From NCBI GenBank assembly GCA_964402715.1, contig CAYODJ010000005.1, positions 30,349-94,348 of the forward strand: a stretch of DNA of 64,000 bases, read 5' to 3'. The notes beneath the pieces were generated by a model, which did not search any database, was not told the DNA's origin, and worked only from the letters and a program-made list of their open reading frames with translations. Shown here in pieces: positions 34,315-41,698 of the stretch (position 1 is its first letter; each line of letters opens with the position of its first letter). The position numbers and the translations under genes are program-made. Source of the stretch: CALXOD01 sp964402715. Lineage in GTDB: Bacteria; Verrucomicrobiota; Lentisphaeria; Victivallales; Victivallaceae.

Positions 34315-35103
34315 ATGAATTTTCTCTTCATCGGGGACATCGTCGGTAGCGGCGGCCGTGCGGCGGTCAGGGCTCTCGTGCCGGAACTGTGCCGTGAGTT
34401 CAACATCAACTTCGTAGTAGCCAACGCGGAAAATTCCGCCGCCGGCAACGGTCAGACTGCACGTTGTCTTCAGGAGATGTCGGATGTTGTCGACGTGTTC
34501 ACTTCAGGGGATCACGTCTGGGATCAGAAAGTGTTCGAGAGCGAGGTCGGCGATTTCCCGAATTTCATAAGACCGGCCAATCTGTCCAGTCGTCAGCCGG
34601 GATGCGGGTTCGGCATCTTCCGAAATCCGGTGGGTGGAGAAATCGCGGTCATCAGCTTGCTCGGCAAGGTGTTCATGCGGGACAGCGCCTATTGTCCGTT
34701 CGAGACGGTGGATCGTGTTCTGCATGGATTGCCCGGCACCGTAAAAAGCATTATCGTGGATTTTCACGCCGAAGCCACCAGCGAGAAGCTGGCGATGGCC
34801 TACTTTCTTGAGGGGAGGGTGACGGCGGTGTTCGGTACGCATACCCATGTTCCTACCGCCGATCTGAGGATTCTGCCCGGCGGCACCGCCGCTCAGACTG
34901 ATGTCGGGATGGTCGGCGCGGTGCGTTCAGTGCTCGGACGGGATGTCTCCGACGTGCTTTATAAATTCACAGTCGGCATGCCGACCAGGCTGAGAGTGGT
35001 GGAGAAGGGGGCGATCCGTCTGAACGGCGCCGTCGTGACCTACGACCACCTTACCGGAAGACCGAGCGCGGTCCGCATGATCGAGCGTGATTTCAGCATC
35101 TGA
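34315..35103 (+). CDS. YmdB-family metallophosphoesterase
   Basis: TIGR00282-type calcineurin-like phosphoesterase of 262 aa, known in Bacillus as a 2',3'-cyclic-nucleotide phosphodiesterase affecting biofilm and RNA turnover. Metal-ligand motifs: FIGDIVGSGGR (Asp8), ANAENSAAG (Glu/Asn near 40), TSGDHVWD (near 65), DFHAEATSEK (His near 149) and GTHTHVPTAD (near 175). The third motif reads GDH where the family usually has GNH, so one ligand is Asp instead of Asn. First gene of a housekeeping operon with nadC and ruvA, 39 bp apart. Confidence 0.9.
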   Translation: MNFLFIGDIVGSGGRAAVRALVPELCREFNINFVVANAENSAAGNGQTARCLQEMSDVVDVFTSGDHVWDQKVFESEVGDFPNFIRPANLSSRQPGCGFGIFRNPVGGEIAVISLLGKVFMRDSAYCPFETVDRVLHGLPGTVKSIIVDFHAEATSEKLAMAYFLEGRVTAVFGTHTHVPTADLRILPGGTAAQTDVGMVGAVRSVLGRDVSDVLYKFTVGMPTRLRVVEKGAIRLNGAVVTYDHLTGRPSAVRMIERDFSI

Positions 35104-35142
35104 CGCGCAGGACGTGTCCTGCAACCAGGGGAGAGAACGACT

Positions 35143-36015
35143 ATGAACCGCATTCCGGAGATCGACTGGCGGAGAGTCGATGCACTGATTGATCTGGCTG
35201 TCAGCGAGGATCTTGACGATACCGGCGATGTCACCACTCTGGCGGTGGTGCCGGCGGATAAACGCGCCAAGGCGGTATTGCGCTGCAAACAGGAAAAAAT
35301 GGTTGTCGCCGGTCAGGACGTGGCCGGGCGGGTTTTTGCGCGGATTGACGGCGATATCGTCTATCGTGCTCTGAAACCGGACGGAAGCGTGTGCGCCGAT
35401 CGGGAGATCATCGCTGAGGTGTGCGGTCCGGCCCGCGCGTTGCTGACGGCGGAGAGGATCGCCCTGAATTTCCTGCAGCGCCTGTGCGGAGTCGCCACTG
35501 CGGCTTCACGCTACGCGGCGGTGTTGTCAGGCAGTGTTACAAAGGTGCTGGATACAAGGAAAACCACCCCCGGTTTCCGGAATCTGGAAAAATATGCCGT
35601 GGCGGTCGGCGGGGCGTCCAATCACCGCATGGGATTGTATGATCGGGCAATGATCAAGGACAATCACCGCGAATTGGCCGCCATGGATGGCGACGGGGGG
35701 GTTGCCCGTTCGGTGGCGCGGGTCAGGCGGATGTTTCCACGCATGGAGATTGAAGTCGAAGCCGATCGGCTGGAGGAGGTCCGTGAAGCCGCCGAGGCTG
35801 GCGCCGATTACATTCTTCTGGACAACATGTCCGACGCGACGATGGCGGAGGCGGTGAGAATCAATGCGGGGCGATCCAGGCTGGAGGCGTCGGGAGGCAT
35901 TACGATCGAGCGTCTGCCGTCGATCGGTAAGCTCGGACTGGATTTCGTATCCGTCGGGGCGCTGACTCACTCCGTCAAGGCCGCGGATATTTCCATGGAC
36001 ATTATTCCAAACTGA
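35143..36015 (+). CDS. nadC: Nicotinate-nucleotide pyrophosphorylase (carboxylating)
   Basis: Quinolinate phosphoribosyltransferase, the step that forms nicotinate mononucleotide in de novo NAD synthesis. The 290-aa protein has EDLDDTGDVTT, ERIALNFLQRLCGVAT, DTRKTTPGFRNLEKYAVAVGGASNHRMGLYDRAMIKDNH (substrate-binding), IEVEADRLEE, GADYILLDNM and EASGGI. An AGGGGAGAG site precedes the ATG. nadA and nadB are not in the window, but nadE at 41699-43630 completes the end of the same pathway. Confidence 0.96.
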   Translation: MNRIPEIDWRRVDALIDLAVSEDLDDTGDVTTLAVVPADKRAKAVLRCKQEKMVVAGQDVAGRVFARIDGDIVYRALKPDGSVCADREIIAEVCGPARALLTAERIALNFLQRLCGVATAASRYAAVLSGSVTKVLDTRKTTPGFRNLEKYAVAVGGASNHRMGLYDRAMIKDNHRELAAMDGDGGVARSVARVRRMFPRMEIEVEADRLEEVREAAEAGADYILLDNMSDATMAEAVRINAGRSRLEASGGITIERLPSIGKLGLDFVSVGALTHSVKAADISMDIIPN

Positions 36016-36032
36016 AGCGGAGGTCCGAACAA

Positions 36033-36641
36033 ATGATTGCCAGATTACGGGGCGAGTTGCTGGAATCGGCCTACACCAGTTGCGTCATCGATGCGGGCGG
36101 GGTCGGATACGACGTCGCCATACCCCTGTCCACATTCGAGAAACTGCCGCAGCCCGGAGGAGCGGCGGATCTGTTCATTCATACTCAGGTCAGGGAGGAT
36201 GCGATCACCCTTTTCGGATTCGCCACGCGCACGGAACGGGATCTGTTCCGGCAGCTGATCAGCGTGTCCGGCATCGGCGGGAAACTTGCGCTGAACGTTC
36301 TGAGCACCATGCCCGTGCCGAACTTCTGCGCGGCGATAGCCGCCGGGGATCTCAAGCTTCTCAGCCGCATCAGCGGCATCGGCAAACGGACCGCTGAACG
36401 GCTGGTTGTGGAGTTGAAAGAACGTCTGAGCGACATCGGAGGAGAAAACGGTCCGGCCGAAACGGCGCTGTCGCCGGGCATGAGAAGCGTCGTGAATGAC
36501 GCCGCTCTGGCTCTGGAGCAGCTGGGTTTCAAGAGAGATGCGGTAGACAAGACGCTTCAGCGCATTCTGTCGGAAAACCCGGAAGAGGAGTGCACCTGCG
36601 AGGTGTTGCTGAGGCGGGCGCTGCAGCTTCTGAATTTTTAA
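36033..36641 (+). CDS. ruvA: Holliday junction branch-migration protein RuvA
   Basis: Tetrameric junction-binding subunit of RuvAB. The 202-aa protein has the N-terminal OB fold (MIARLRGELLES, GVGYDVAIPLSTFEKLP), two helix-hairpin-helix motifs (LISVSGIGGKLALNVLS near 72-88 and LSRISGIGKRTAERLVVELK near 107-126), a flexible linker and the C-terminal RuvB-binding domain (NDAALALEQLGFKRDAVDKTLQRIL). It lies 17 bp after nadC. ruvB and ruvC are not adjacent. Confidence 0.96.
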   Translation: MIARLRGELLESAYTSCVIDAGGVGYDVAIPLSTFEKLPQPGGAADLFIHTQVREDAITLFGFATRTERDLFRQLISVSGIGGKLALNVLSTMPVPNFCAAIAAGDLKLLSRISGIGKRTAERLVVELKERLSDIGGENGPAETALSPGMRSVVNDAALALEQLGFKRDAVDKTLQRILSENPEEECTCEVLLRRALQLLNF

Positions 36642-36662
36642 GAAAGGGATGAGTCTGTCGGT

Positions 36663-37631
36663 ATGAGAATTTCGGTTTTTTGCGGATATCTGACGGCGGC
36701 GGCCGCAGCTCTGCTGCTGCTGGCGTCCGGTTGCGGGAAGGGCGGACGGCCGGCGAAGATCCTCGTCGGAGTCTCGATTCCGAGCGCGGATCACGGTTGG
36801 ACCGGCGGAGTCGTCTGGCATGCGCAGCGTGCCAAGGAACGGATAGAGTCGGCGAATCCGGACGTGAAGGTGCTGATTTCCACTGCGGGCGACGCCGCCG
36901 AACAGGTGGACAAGGTGGAAAATCTTCTGGCGCGCGGAATCAGTGCGCTGGTCATTCTGCCGCATGAACCGGGTCCGTTGACCGGCGTCTGCGAGCGGGT
37001 CAAGTCAGGCGGAGTGAAACTTGTGGTCGTGGATCGCGGTCTGACTCGGGACATTCAGGATCTTTCCGTCGCCGGCGACAACGCCGGTTTCGGACGCGCC
37101 GGAGCGGAAACGCTGGTGAAATTTCTCGGCGGGAAAGGAAAAATTCTGATTATGGAAGGTATTCCGTGCACAGTGAATTCCGAACGGGTCGACGCTTTCA
37201 GAGAGGTGATCCGGCGGTATCCGGGCATCACCGTGCTGGACTCGCAGTCCGCCTACTGGGATACCGAGAAGGGTCTGAAGCTCATGGAGAATTATCTGCA
37301 GAAACATCCGCATATCGACGCAGTGTGGACCGGCGATGACGACGTGCTTCTCGGTGCGCTGAAGGCGTATGAGGAGTCCGGCCGCAAGGACATCAGATGC
37401 TTTATCGGAGGAGCGGGCGCGAAGCAGGTGGTGAAGATGGTCATGGACGGACATCCGCTGATTCCGTTCGACGTGACCTATCCTCCGGAAATGGTGGCCG
37501 TGGGCATAGAGCGTGCGCTGGAACTGGCCGAAGGCAAGGCGGCGAACGGGCAGAGACGAGTGATCGTTCCGTCGCAAGTCATCGACCGTGAGAATGCCGG
37601 AAAATTTTACTTCCCGGATTCCGTCTTCTGA
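36663..37631 (+). CDS. Sugar-binding lipoprotein (RbsB/Peripla_BP_4 type), orphan
   Basis: Periplasmic binding protein of 322 aa. Signal peptide with lipobox LASGC (Cys24), so it is lipid-anchored. The mature part has the type I binding-protein pattern: VGVSIPSADHGWTGGVVWHAQ, VENLLARGISALVILPHEP, VVDRGL, SVAGDNAGFGRAGAETLV, GKILIMEG, NSERVDAFREVI and WTGDDDVLLGALKAYEESGRKDI. These domains bind ribose, xylose, galactose or AI-2. There is no ATPase or permease gene nearby; it sits between ruvA and a CCA enzyme, so it may serve a transporter elsewhere or a sensor. Confidence 0.87.
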   Translation: MRISVFCGYLTAAAAALLLLASGCGKGGRPAKILVGVSIPSADHGWTGGVVWHAQRAKERIESANPDVKVLISTAGDAAEQVDKVENLLARGISALVILPHEPGPLTGVCERVKSGGVKLVVVDRGLTRDIQDLSVAGDNAGFGRAGAETLVKFLGGKGKILIMEGIPCTVNSERVDAFREVIRRYPGITVLDSQSAYWDTEKGLKLMENYLQKHPHIDAVWTGDDDVLLGALKAYEESGRKDIRCFIGGAGAKQVVKMVMDGHPLIPFDVTYPPEMVAVGIERALELAEGKAANGQRRVIVPSQVIDRENAGKFYFPDSVF

Positions 37632-37635
37632 ACAG

Positions 37636-38994
37636 ATGCGGCATGCGGCTCTCAATTTCTTGAACGGCGATCCGGTATGCCGGACGGCTCTGGATCTGGC
37701 GATGGAACTGCGGAGGGCAGGGTACGGAGCATGGATTGTTGGGGGCGCGGTCAGGGATCGTCTGCGAGGCGTCAGACCTGACGACTATGATCTCGCCACC
37801 ACGGCGAGTCCGGAACAGATTTCCGTGCTTTATCCCGGACAGGCGAAGCTGGTGGGCGCCTGTTTCGGCGTTACCATGCTGGAGCGATCCGGGCATAACT
37901 TCGAAATCGCCACATTGCGGGAAGATCGCAGTTATCAGGACGGACGGCATCCGGCGGACGTCCGCTACACGGCCGACCCTGCGGTCGACGCCCGGAGGAG
38001 GGATTTCACCGTCAACGCGCTTTTCTACGATCCCGAAAGCGGCGAGATTCTTGACTTTGTCGGAGGATTGGACGACCTGAGGCATGGTATATTGCGCTGT
38101 GTCGGAGATGCGAGGCGGCGTTTCAGGGAAGATTATCTCCGCATGCTGCGGCTGGTGCGTCTGGCGGCACGAATGCGTTTCACCATTGCATCCGACACTG
38201 CGGAAGCGATGCGGGAACTGTCTGAATCGGTCTCCAGAATCGCTCCCGAGCGCGTCCGTGCCGAACTCACCGACATGCTGACCGGACCTGAACCTGCCAC
38301 AGCGATTCGTCTGCTGCATCAGAACGGACTGCTGCGGCAGCTGCTGCCGGAGGTCGCCGCTCTGGACGGAGTGGAGCAGCCATATGAGTTTCACCCGGAG
38401 GGAGACGTCTTTGTGCATACGATGTTGATGCTCTCCCATATGCGTCGCGCGGGGGCGGAATTGGCATGGAGCGTCCTGCTGCACGACATCGGCAAGGCGG
38501 TGACGCAATGCAGGGATGACGACGGGCGCATCCGCTTCTTCAATCATGAAAATGTCGGGGCGGACATGGCGGTCGACATCGCCAGGAGACTGAGGTTCGC
38601 GAATGAGCAGATGAAGTCAATAGAGTCGGCGGTCCGCAGGCATATGCGTTTTGCCAACGTGGAGCACATGAAGAACAGCACGTTGCGCAAGCTGCTGGCA
38701 TCGCCGACATTCGCGCTGGAAATGGAGCTCACCCGGCTTGATTGTCAGGCCTGTCACGGGTTGTTTGAGCCGTATCTGCGGGTTCTGGACGAGGTGATAC
38801 GTCGCAACGGAGAGCTGAAACTTCCGGATCCGCTCGTACAGGGACGGCATCTTGTGGCCGCCGGTTTCTCTCCCGGTCCGGCTTTCGGAAAGGTTTTGGC
38901 GGAAGTCTACGAGAGGCAGCTCGGCGGTGAAATCAGGACGCACCGACAGGCGCTTCAGTCGGCGGTGCGTCTGTTGAAAGCGTCACCGCTCTGA
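37636..38994 (+). CDS. cca: CCA tRNA nucleotidyltransferase / poly(A) polymerase family, with HD domain
   Basis: Class II nucleotidyltransferase of 452 aa. Head: AWIVGGAVRDRLRGVRPDDYDLATTASPEQ (catalytic Asp pair), LREDRSY, RRRDFTVNALFYDPESGEILDFVGGLDDL and the RFREDYLRMLRLVRLAARM motif. An HD domain follows (EGDVFVHTMLML, LLHDIGK), usually giving phosphatase/phosphodiesterase activity in CCA enzymes. ATG 37636 is four bases after the previous stop and matches the family start; a GTG at 37588 would overlap the lipoprotein gene. CCA enzyme and poly(A) polymerase are not separable here; the tRNA genes seen in this window encode their own CCA. Confidence 0.88.
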   Translation: MRHAALNFLNGDPVCRTALDLAMELRRAGYGAWIVGGAVRDRLRGVRPDDYDLATTASPEQISVLYPGQAKLVGACFGVTMLERSGHNFEIATLREDRSYQDGRHPADVRYTADPAVDARRRDFTVNALFYDPESGEILDFVGGLDDLRHGILRCVGDARRRFREDYLRMLRLVRLAARMRFTIASDTAEAMRELSESVSRIAPERVRAELTDMLTGPEPATAIRLLHQNGLLRQLLPEVAALDGVEQPYEFHPEGDVFVHTMLMLSHMRRAGAELAWSVLLHDIGKAVTQCRDDDGRIRFFNHENVGADMAVDIARRLRFANEQMKSIESAVRRHMRFANVEHMKNSTLRKLLASPTFALEMELTRLDCQACHGLFEPYLRVLDEVIRRNGELKLPDPLVQGRHLVAAGFSPGPAFGKVLAEVYERQLGGEIRTHRQALQSAVRLLKASPL

Positions 38995-39125
38995 CGCGGA
39001 CGTGCCGGACTCCGGCACCGCACCGGAACCCGCCTCCCGCCAAGGCGCGGATCTGCGGTGAAAGATGTCCGCGCCCCGACGGCATCGGCAGTCGCGCCGG
39101 AAGAAGCCGACGGATGTGAACCGAT

Positions 39126-39542
39126 TCATTTTTTCGTGCCGGTCATCTGTCCTCTGGCGTCGCGGAATACGGTCGCCCCGCCGGTCTGGGTGGCCGTGCC
39201 GGCTGTCCGTCCGCGGGAATCGCGGTAGATCGTGGTGCCGCCGTTCTGGATCGCGGTTCCGGCGGTCTGTCCTCTGGCGTCGCGATATACAGTCATGCCG
39301 CCGGTCTTGGTAGCCGTGCCCACCGTCCGTCCTCGGGAGTCGCGGTAGATCGTGGTGCCGCCGTTGGCCGTCGCGGTGCCGACAACGCGCCCCTGGGAGT
39401 CACGGTAGAAAGTCGTGTTGCCGAGCACCGTCGCCGAACCGGAGGATATCCCTCTGCTGTCACGGTAGGTCTGTTGTTCGGCGCCGACAACCGCACAGGC
39501 GGCCAGCAGAATCCCGACAATCATCAGAGTTTTGTTCTTCAT
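39126..39542 (-). CDS. Secreted protein built of 20-residue YRDSRGR.VGTA repeats
   Basis: 138-aa product with a signal peptide (MKNKTLMIVGILLAACAVVGAEQ) followed almost entirely by six tandem 20-residue units of the form YRDSRGRTVGTATKTGGTTI, the last one cut short (FRDARGQMTGTKK). The units would stack as short beta-strands and turns. Similar YRD.GR..GTA repeats occur in small periplasmic proteins of unknown function in other proteobacteria-like genomes. The start at 39542 is picked because it exposes the signal peptide; an in-frame ATG at 39629 adds a basic stretch. Driven by a promoter at 39690-39719. Function unknown. Confidence 0.75.
   Translation of the reverse strand: MKNKTLMIVGILLAACAVVGAEQQTYRDSRGISSGSATVLGNTTFYRDSQGRVVGTATANGGTTIYRDSRGRTVGTATKTGGMTVYRDARGQTAGTAIQNGGTTIYRDSRGRTAGTATQTGGATVFRDARGQMTGTKK
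39130..39480 (-). repeat. Tandem 60-bp coding repeats
   Basis: About five and a half copies of a 60-bp unit (20 codons) within the secreted repeat protein gene. The most similar pairs, around 39210-39240 and 39330-39360, share long identical stretches on the plus strand (tcgcggtagatcgtggtgcc), so copy number could change by slippage or recombination. Confidence 0.8.
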
Positions 39543-39976
39543 TTCAGACAGCGCCTTGCTTTTCAGCTGCCGCATCGTTTGTCCGACCCGGTTGAGCACT
39601 TTCCCGGACGACGGTTTTCCCGCGTTCATCCGTGCCGGATCTTAACCGCCGTCACGGTTCGATCACCCGCCGCCACGTCATCTGATGCCAATATATATCC
39701 TCCTGTTCCGCATAGTCAATCGTTTTTTCGCACAAAACAAGGAAATTTCGGCAGTGTCCCATATTTCGCGTACATTCAGCTTTGATTGGTCACAGACTGC
39801 CGGGACAGTCTCTCAGGGCGCAGTTCAACCGCACTTTCATTCATCCCAGGTCGCCGCCGAGATTGATTTTCCGTCGATGTGCGCCATTTATTCTGCGGAC
39901 TGCATTTTCTTCGTTTTGATTCATGAGTCCGTGTCAATAAGGCGCGGATACTTTTCCATGTTCATTCTCGGCCGGA
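39543..39976. other. Intergenic region between NfeD-type gene and repeat protein gene
   Basis: 434 nt, clearly more AT-rich than the surroundings in its middle part (about 39690-39960). It holds the minus-strand promoter at 39690-39719. No coding region is supported. Confidence 0.5.
39690..39719 (-). promoter_or_regulatory. Promoter for the repeat protein
   Basis: Minus strand TTGACT (39719-39714), 18-bp spacer, TATATT (39695-39690), or TATATA at a 16-bp spacing; start near 39683. Confidence 0.6.
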
Positions 39977-41617
39977 TTAAGTCGTTTTCTTTTCCCGCAC
40001 AATCAGCTGGAAATTGCGTTTGCCGACCACTTCCACCTCGCATCCGGCATCTATAAAGCCGCCCTCGGTGGTGGCGTCAAACCGATTTCCGTCCAATATC
40101 ACTATTCCAGCCGGGCGCAGCGGTGACACCGTAACTCCCCGTGATCCGATGCCATGTCCTGTCAGCGTCTCCACCTGATCAGCTTCCAGGCCGTTGTCGC
40201 GTCCGATGTCCTCGGTCAATGCGAATCTGTGGAAAAGCGCCGTCTTTGGCAGCACGTAGATAGCCAGAACGGCGATCACCAGCAATGCGGCGGCCAGTCC
40301 GCAGCCGACTACAGCTACGGCGGTTTCGAAATTGTCGAAACCGAATGCGGCCACCATCGATCCCAGGATGCATCCGCCGCCGAGTATGCCGACAAGACCG
40401 AACCCGGGGATCAGGAAAATTTCCACCGCAACCAGAACCGTGCCGATGAAAAAAAGCACCATGGGACCCCATTCGGATGCGCCGACCGCGATTTGACCGA
40501 TGAAATACAGAACGATCATGCAGATCCCCAGAATCCCCGGAACTCCGAACCCCGGGGTTTTGATTTCTATGAACAAACCGACCAGTCCCAGCATGATAAG
40601 CACGCCGGCCACGGCAGGGTGCGCCAGAAAGTAAAATATCTGTTCCGTGGCATCCGGGCGGATTTCCTCAATCCGCGCGTTTCGCAGCCCGATTTCCTTG
40701 AGAATTTCCTTGCGGCTGCTGACAAGATAGTCTACGACGCCAAGCTGATGCGCCTCCTTCGCGGACAGCGTCAGGGGCGATCCTGCCTGATGATCTATCC
40801 CGTCTTTGCCGTCCGTCAGCGCGATGTACGGATCGGCGGTCGCGCGAATGACATTCACCGGACGGCTGTTTTTTTCCGCCAGCACCTGCAATATCTTGAA
40901 AAACACGGTCAGGAATTTCTGATCCGTCAGGCGTTTGTCCTCGCTGGTCAATTGACGGTCAGCGCCGCGCGCCCTGTCGAGCTCCCGCAGCAGCGGTTCC
41001 AGCGGATTGCCGTCATGCCCACTCTGACGCTCCGGCTTCTTGCCGGTTCTTGCCGTGTCCTGACCGCCGTCGGTTTCCGGGGAGGATTTAGCCGGGGGAG
41101 CCGTTATCGGACGCTGCATCAACGGCGTCGCTTCAATCGGCATGGCGTCGCCGATGATTCCGGCCCGATCCATGGCGATGCGGTCAGCGGCCAGAGCGAT
41201 GATCATGCCCGCTGAAATGCCCTGGGGATTAAGATGCGCGATCACCGGCACCTCGGATTTTGCGAACACCGACAGATACCGCAGCGCCACATCGATCCGT
41301 CCGCCCGGCGTGTCAAGTTCGAAGATCACGGCGCGGACACCCTTTCGTCTCGCACGTTCGAGTACTTTGCGCAAAAAAAGCAGATCGTTTGCGGAGACTT
41401 CCTTGAATTCCGTAAACTGAGGCACGTAATAAACCGTTCCGACGGTCTCTCCCTCCGATGTAAACAGCCTACGGTCGCCGGAGCCTTTGCCTCCGTGCGG
41501 CTGTCCGCCGCCGGTTCCGGAGTAGCCGTTGTCGGCCATGACGGACGCCGCCATGATCAGGAGCAGCAGAAAGTTCTTCGCCGCGGCAATCGTTCCTCGC
41601 ATGATGACCTTTTTCAT
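39977..41617 (-). CDS. NfeD-family membrane protein with ClpP-class serine protease domain
   Basis: Long NfeD (NfeD1b-type), 546 aa. Signal peptide (about 1-28), then a ClpP/crotonase-fold protease domain with FELDTPGGRID (oxyanion loop, near 100) and NPQGISAGMIIALAADRIAM containing the putative nucleophile Ser near 134, followed by an inserted Pro/Gly/Arg-rich charged segment (about 170-215). Four or five C-terminal membrane helices (about 325-455) lead to an OB-fold domain (VETLTGHGIGSRGVTVSPLRPAGIVILDG). Members act in membrane quality control with stomatins; no stomatin gene is adjacent. ATG 41602 has a better AAAAAGG site than 41617. Confidence 0.87.
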   Translation of the reverse strand: MKKVIMRGTIAAAKNFLLLLIMAASVMADNGYSGTGGGQPHGGKGSGDRRLFTSEGETVGTVYYVPQFTEFKEVSANDLLFLRKVLERARRKGVRAVIFELDTPGGRIDVALRYLSVFAKSEVPVIAHLNPQGISAGMIIALAADRIAMDRAGIIGDAMPIEATPLMQRPITAPPAKSSPETDGGQDTARTGKKPERQSGHDGNPLEPLLRELDRARGADRQLTSEDKRLTDQKFLTVFFKILQVLAEKNSRPVNVIRATADPYIALTDGKDGIDHQAGSPLTLSAKEAHQLGVVDYLVSSRKEILKEIGLRNARIEEIRPDATEQIFYFLAHPAVAGVLIMLGLVGLFIEIKTPGFGVPGILGICMIVLYFIGQIAVGASEWGPMVLFFIGTVLVAVEIFLIPGFGLVGILGGGCILGSMVAAFGFDNFETAVAVVGCGLAAALLVIAVLAIYVLPKTALFHRFALTEDIGRDNGLEADQVETLTGHGIGSRGVTVSPLRPAGIVILDGNRFDATTEGGFIDAGCEVEVVGKRNFQLIVREKKTT

Positions 41618-41698
41618 GATTTTCCGTGTATTCCGACCCGCGTGAACAGCGGAGGTTAGAGATCCGCCGCGGCGGGTCCGTATTCAACTTTGCCGCCG

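Noticed and set aside
39126..39480. CRISPR array
   Set aside because: The 60-bp repeats are in-frame coding units without distinct spacers.
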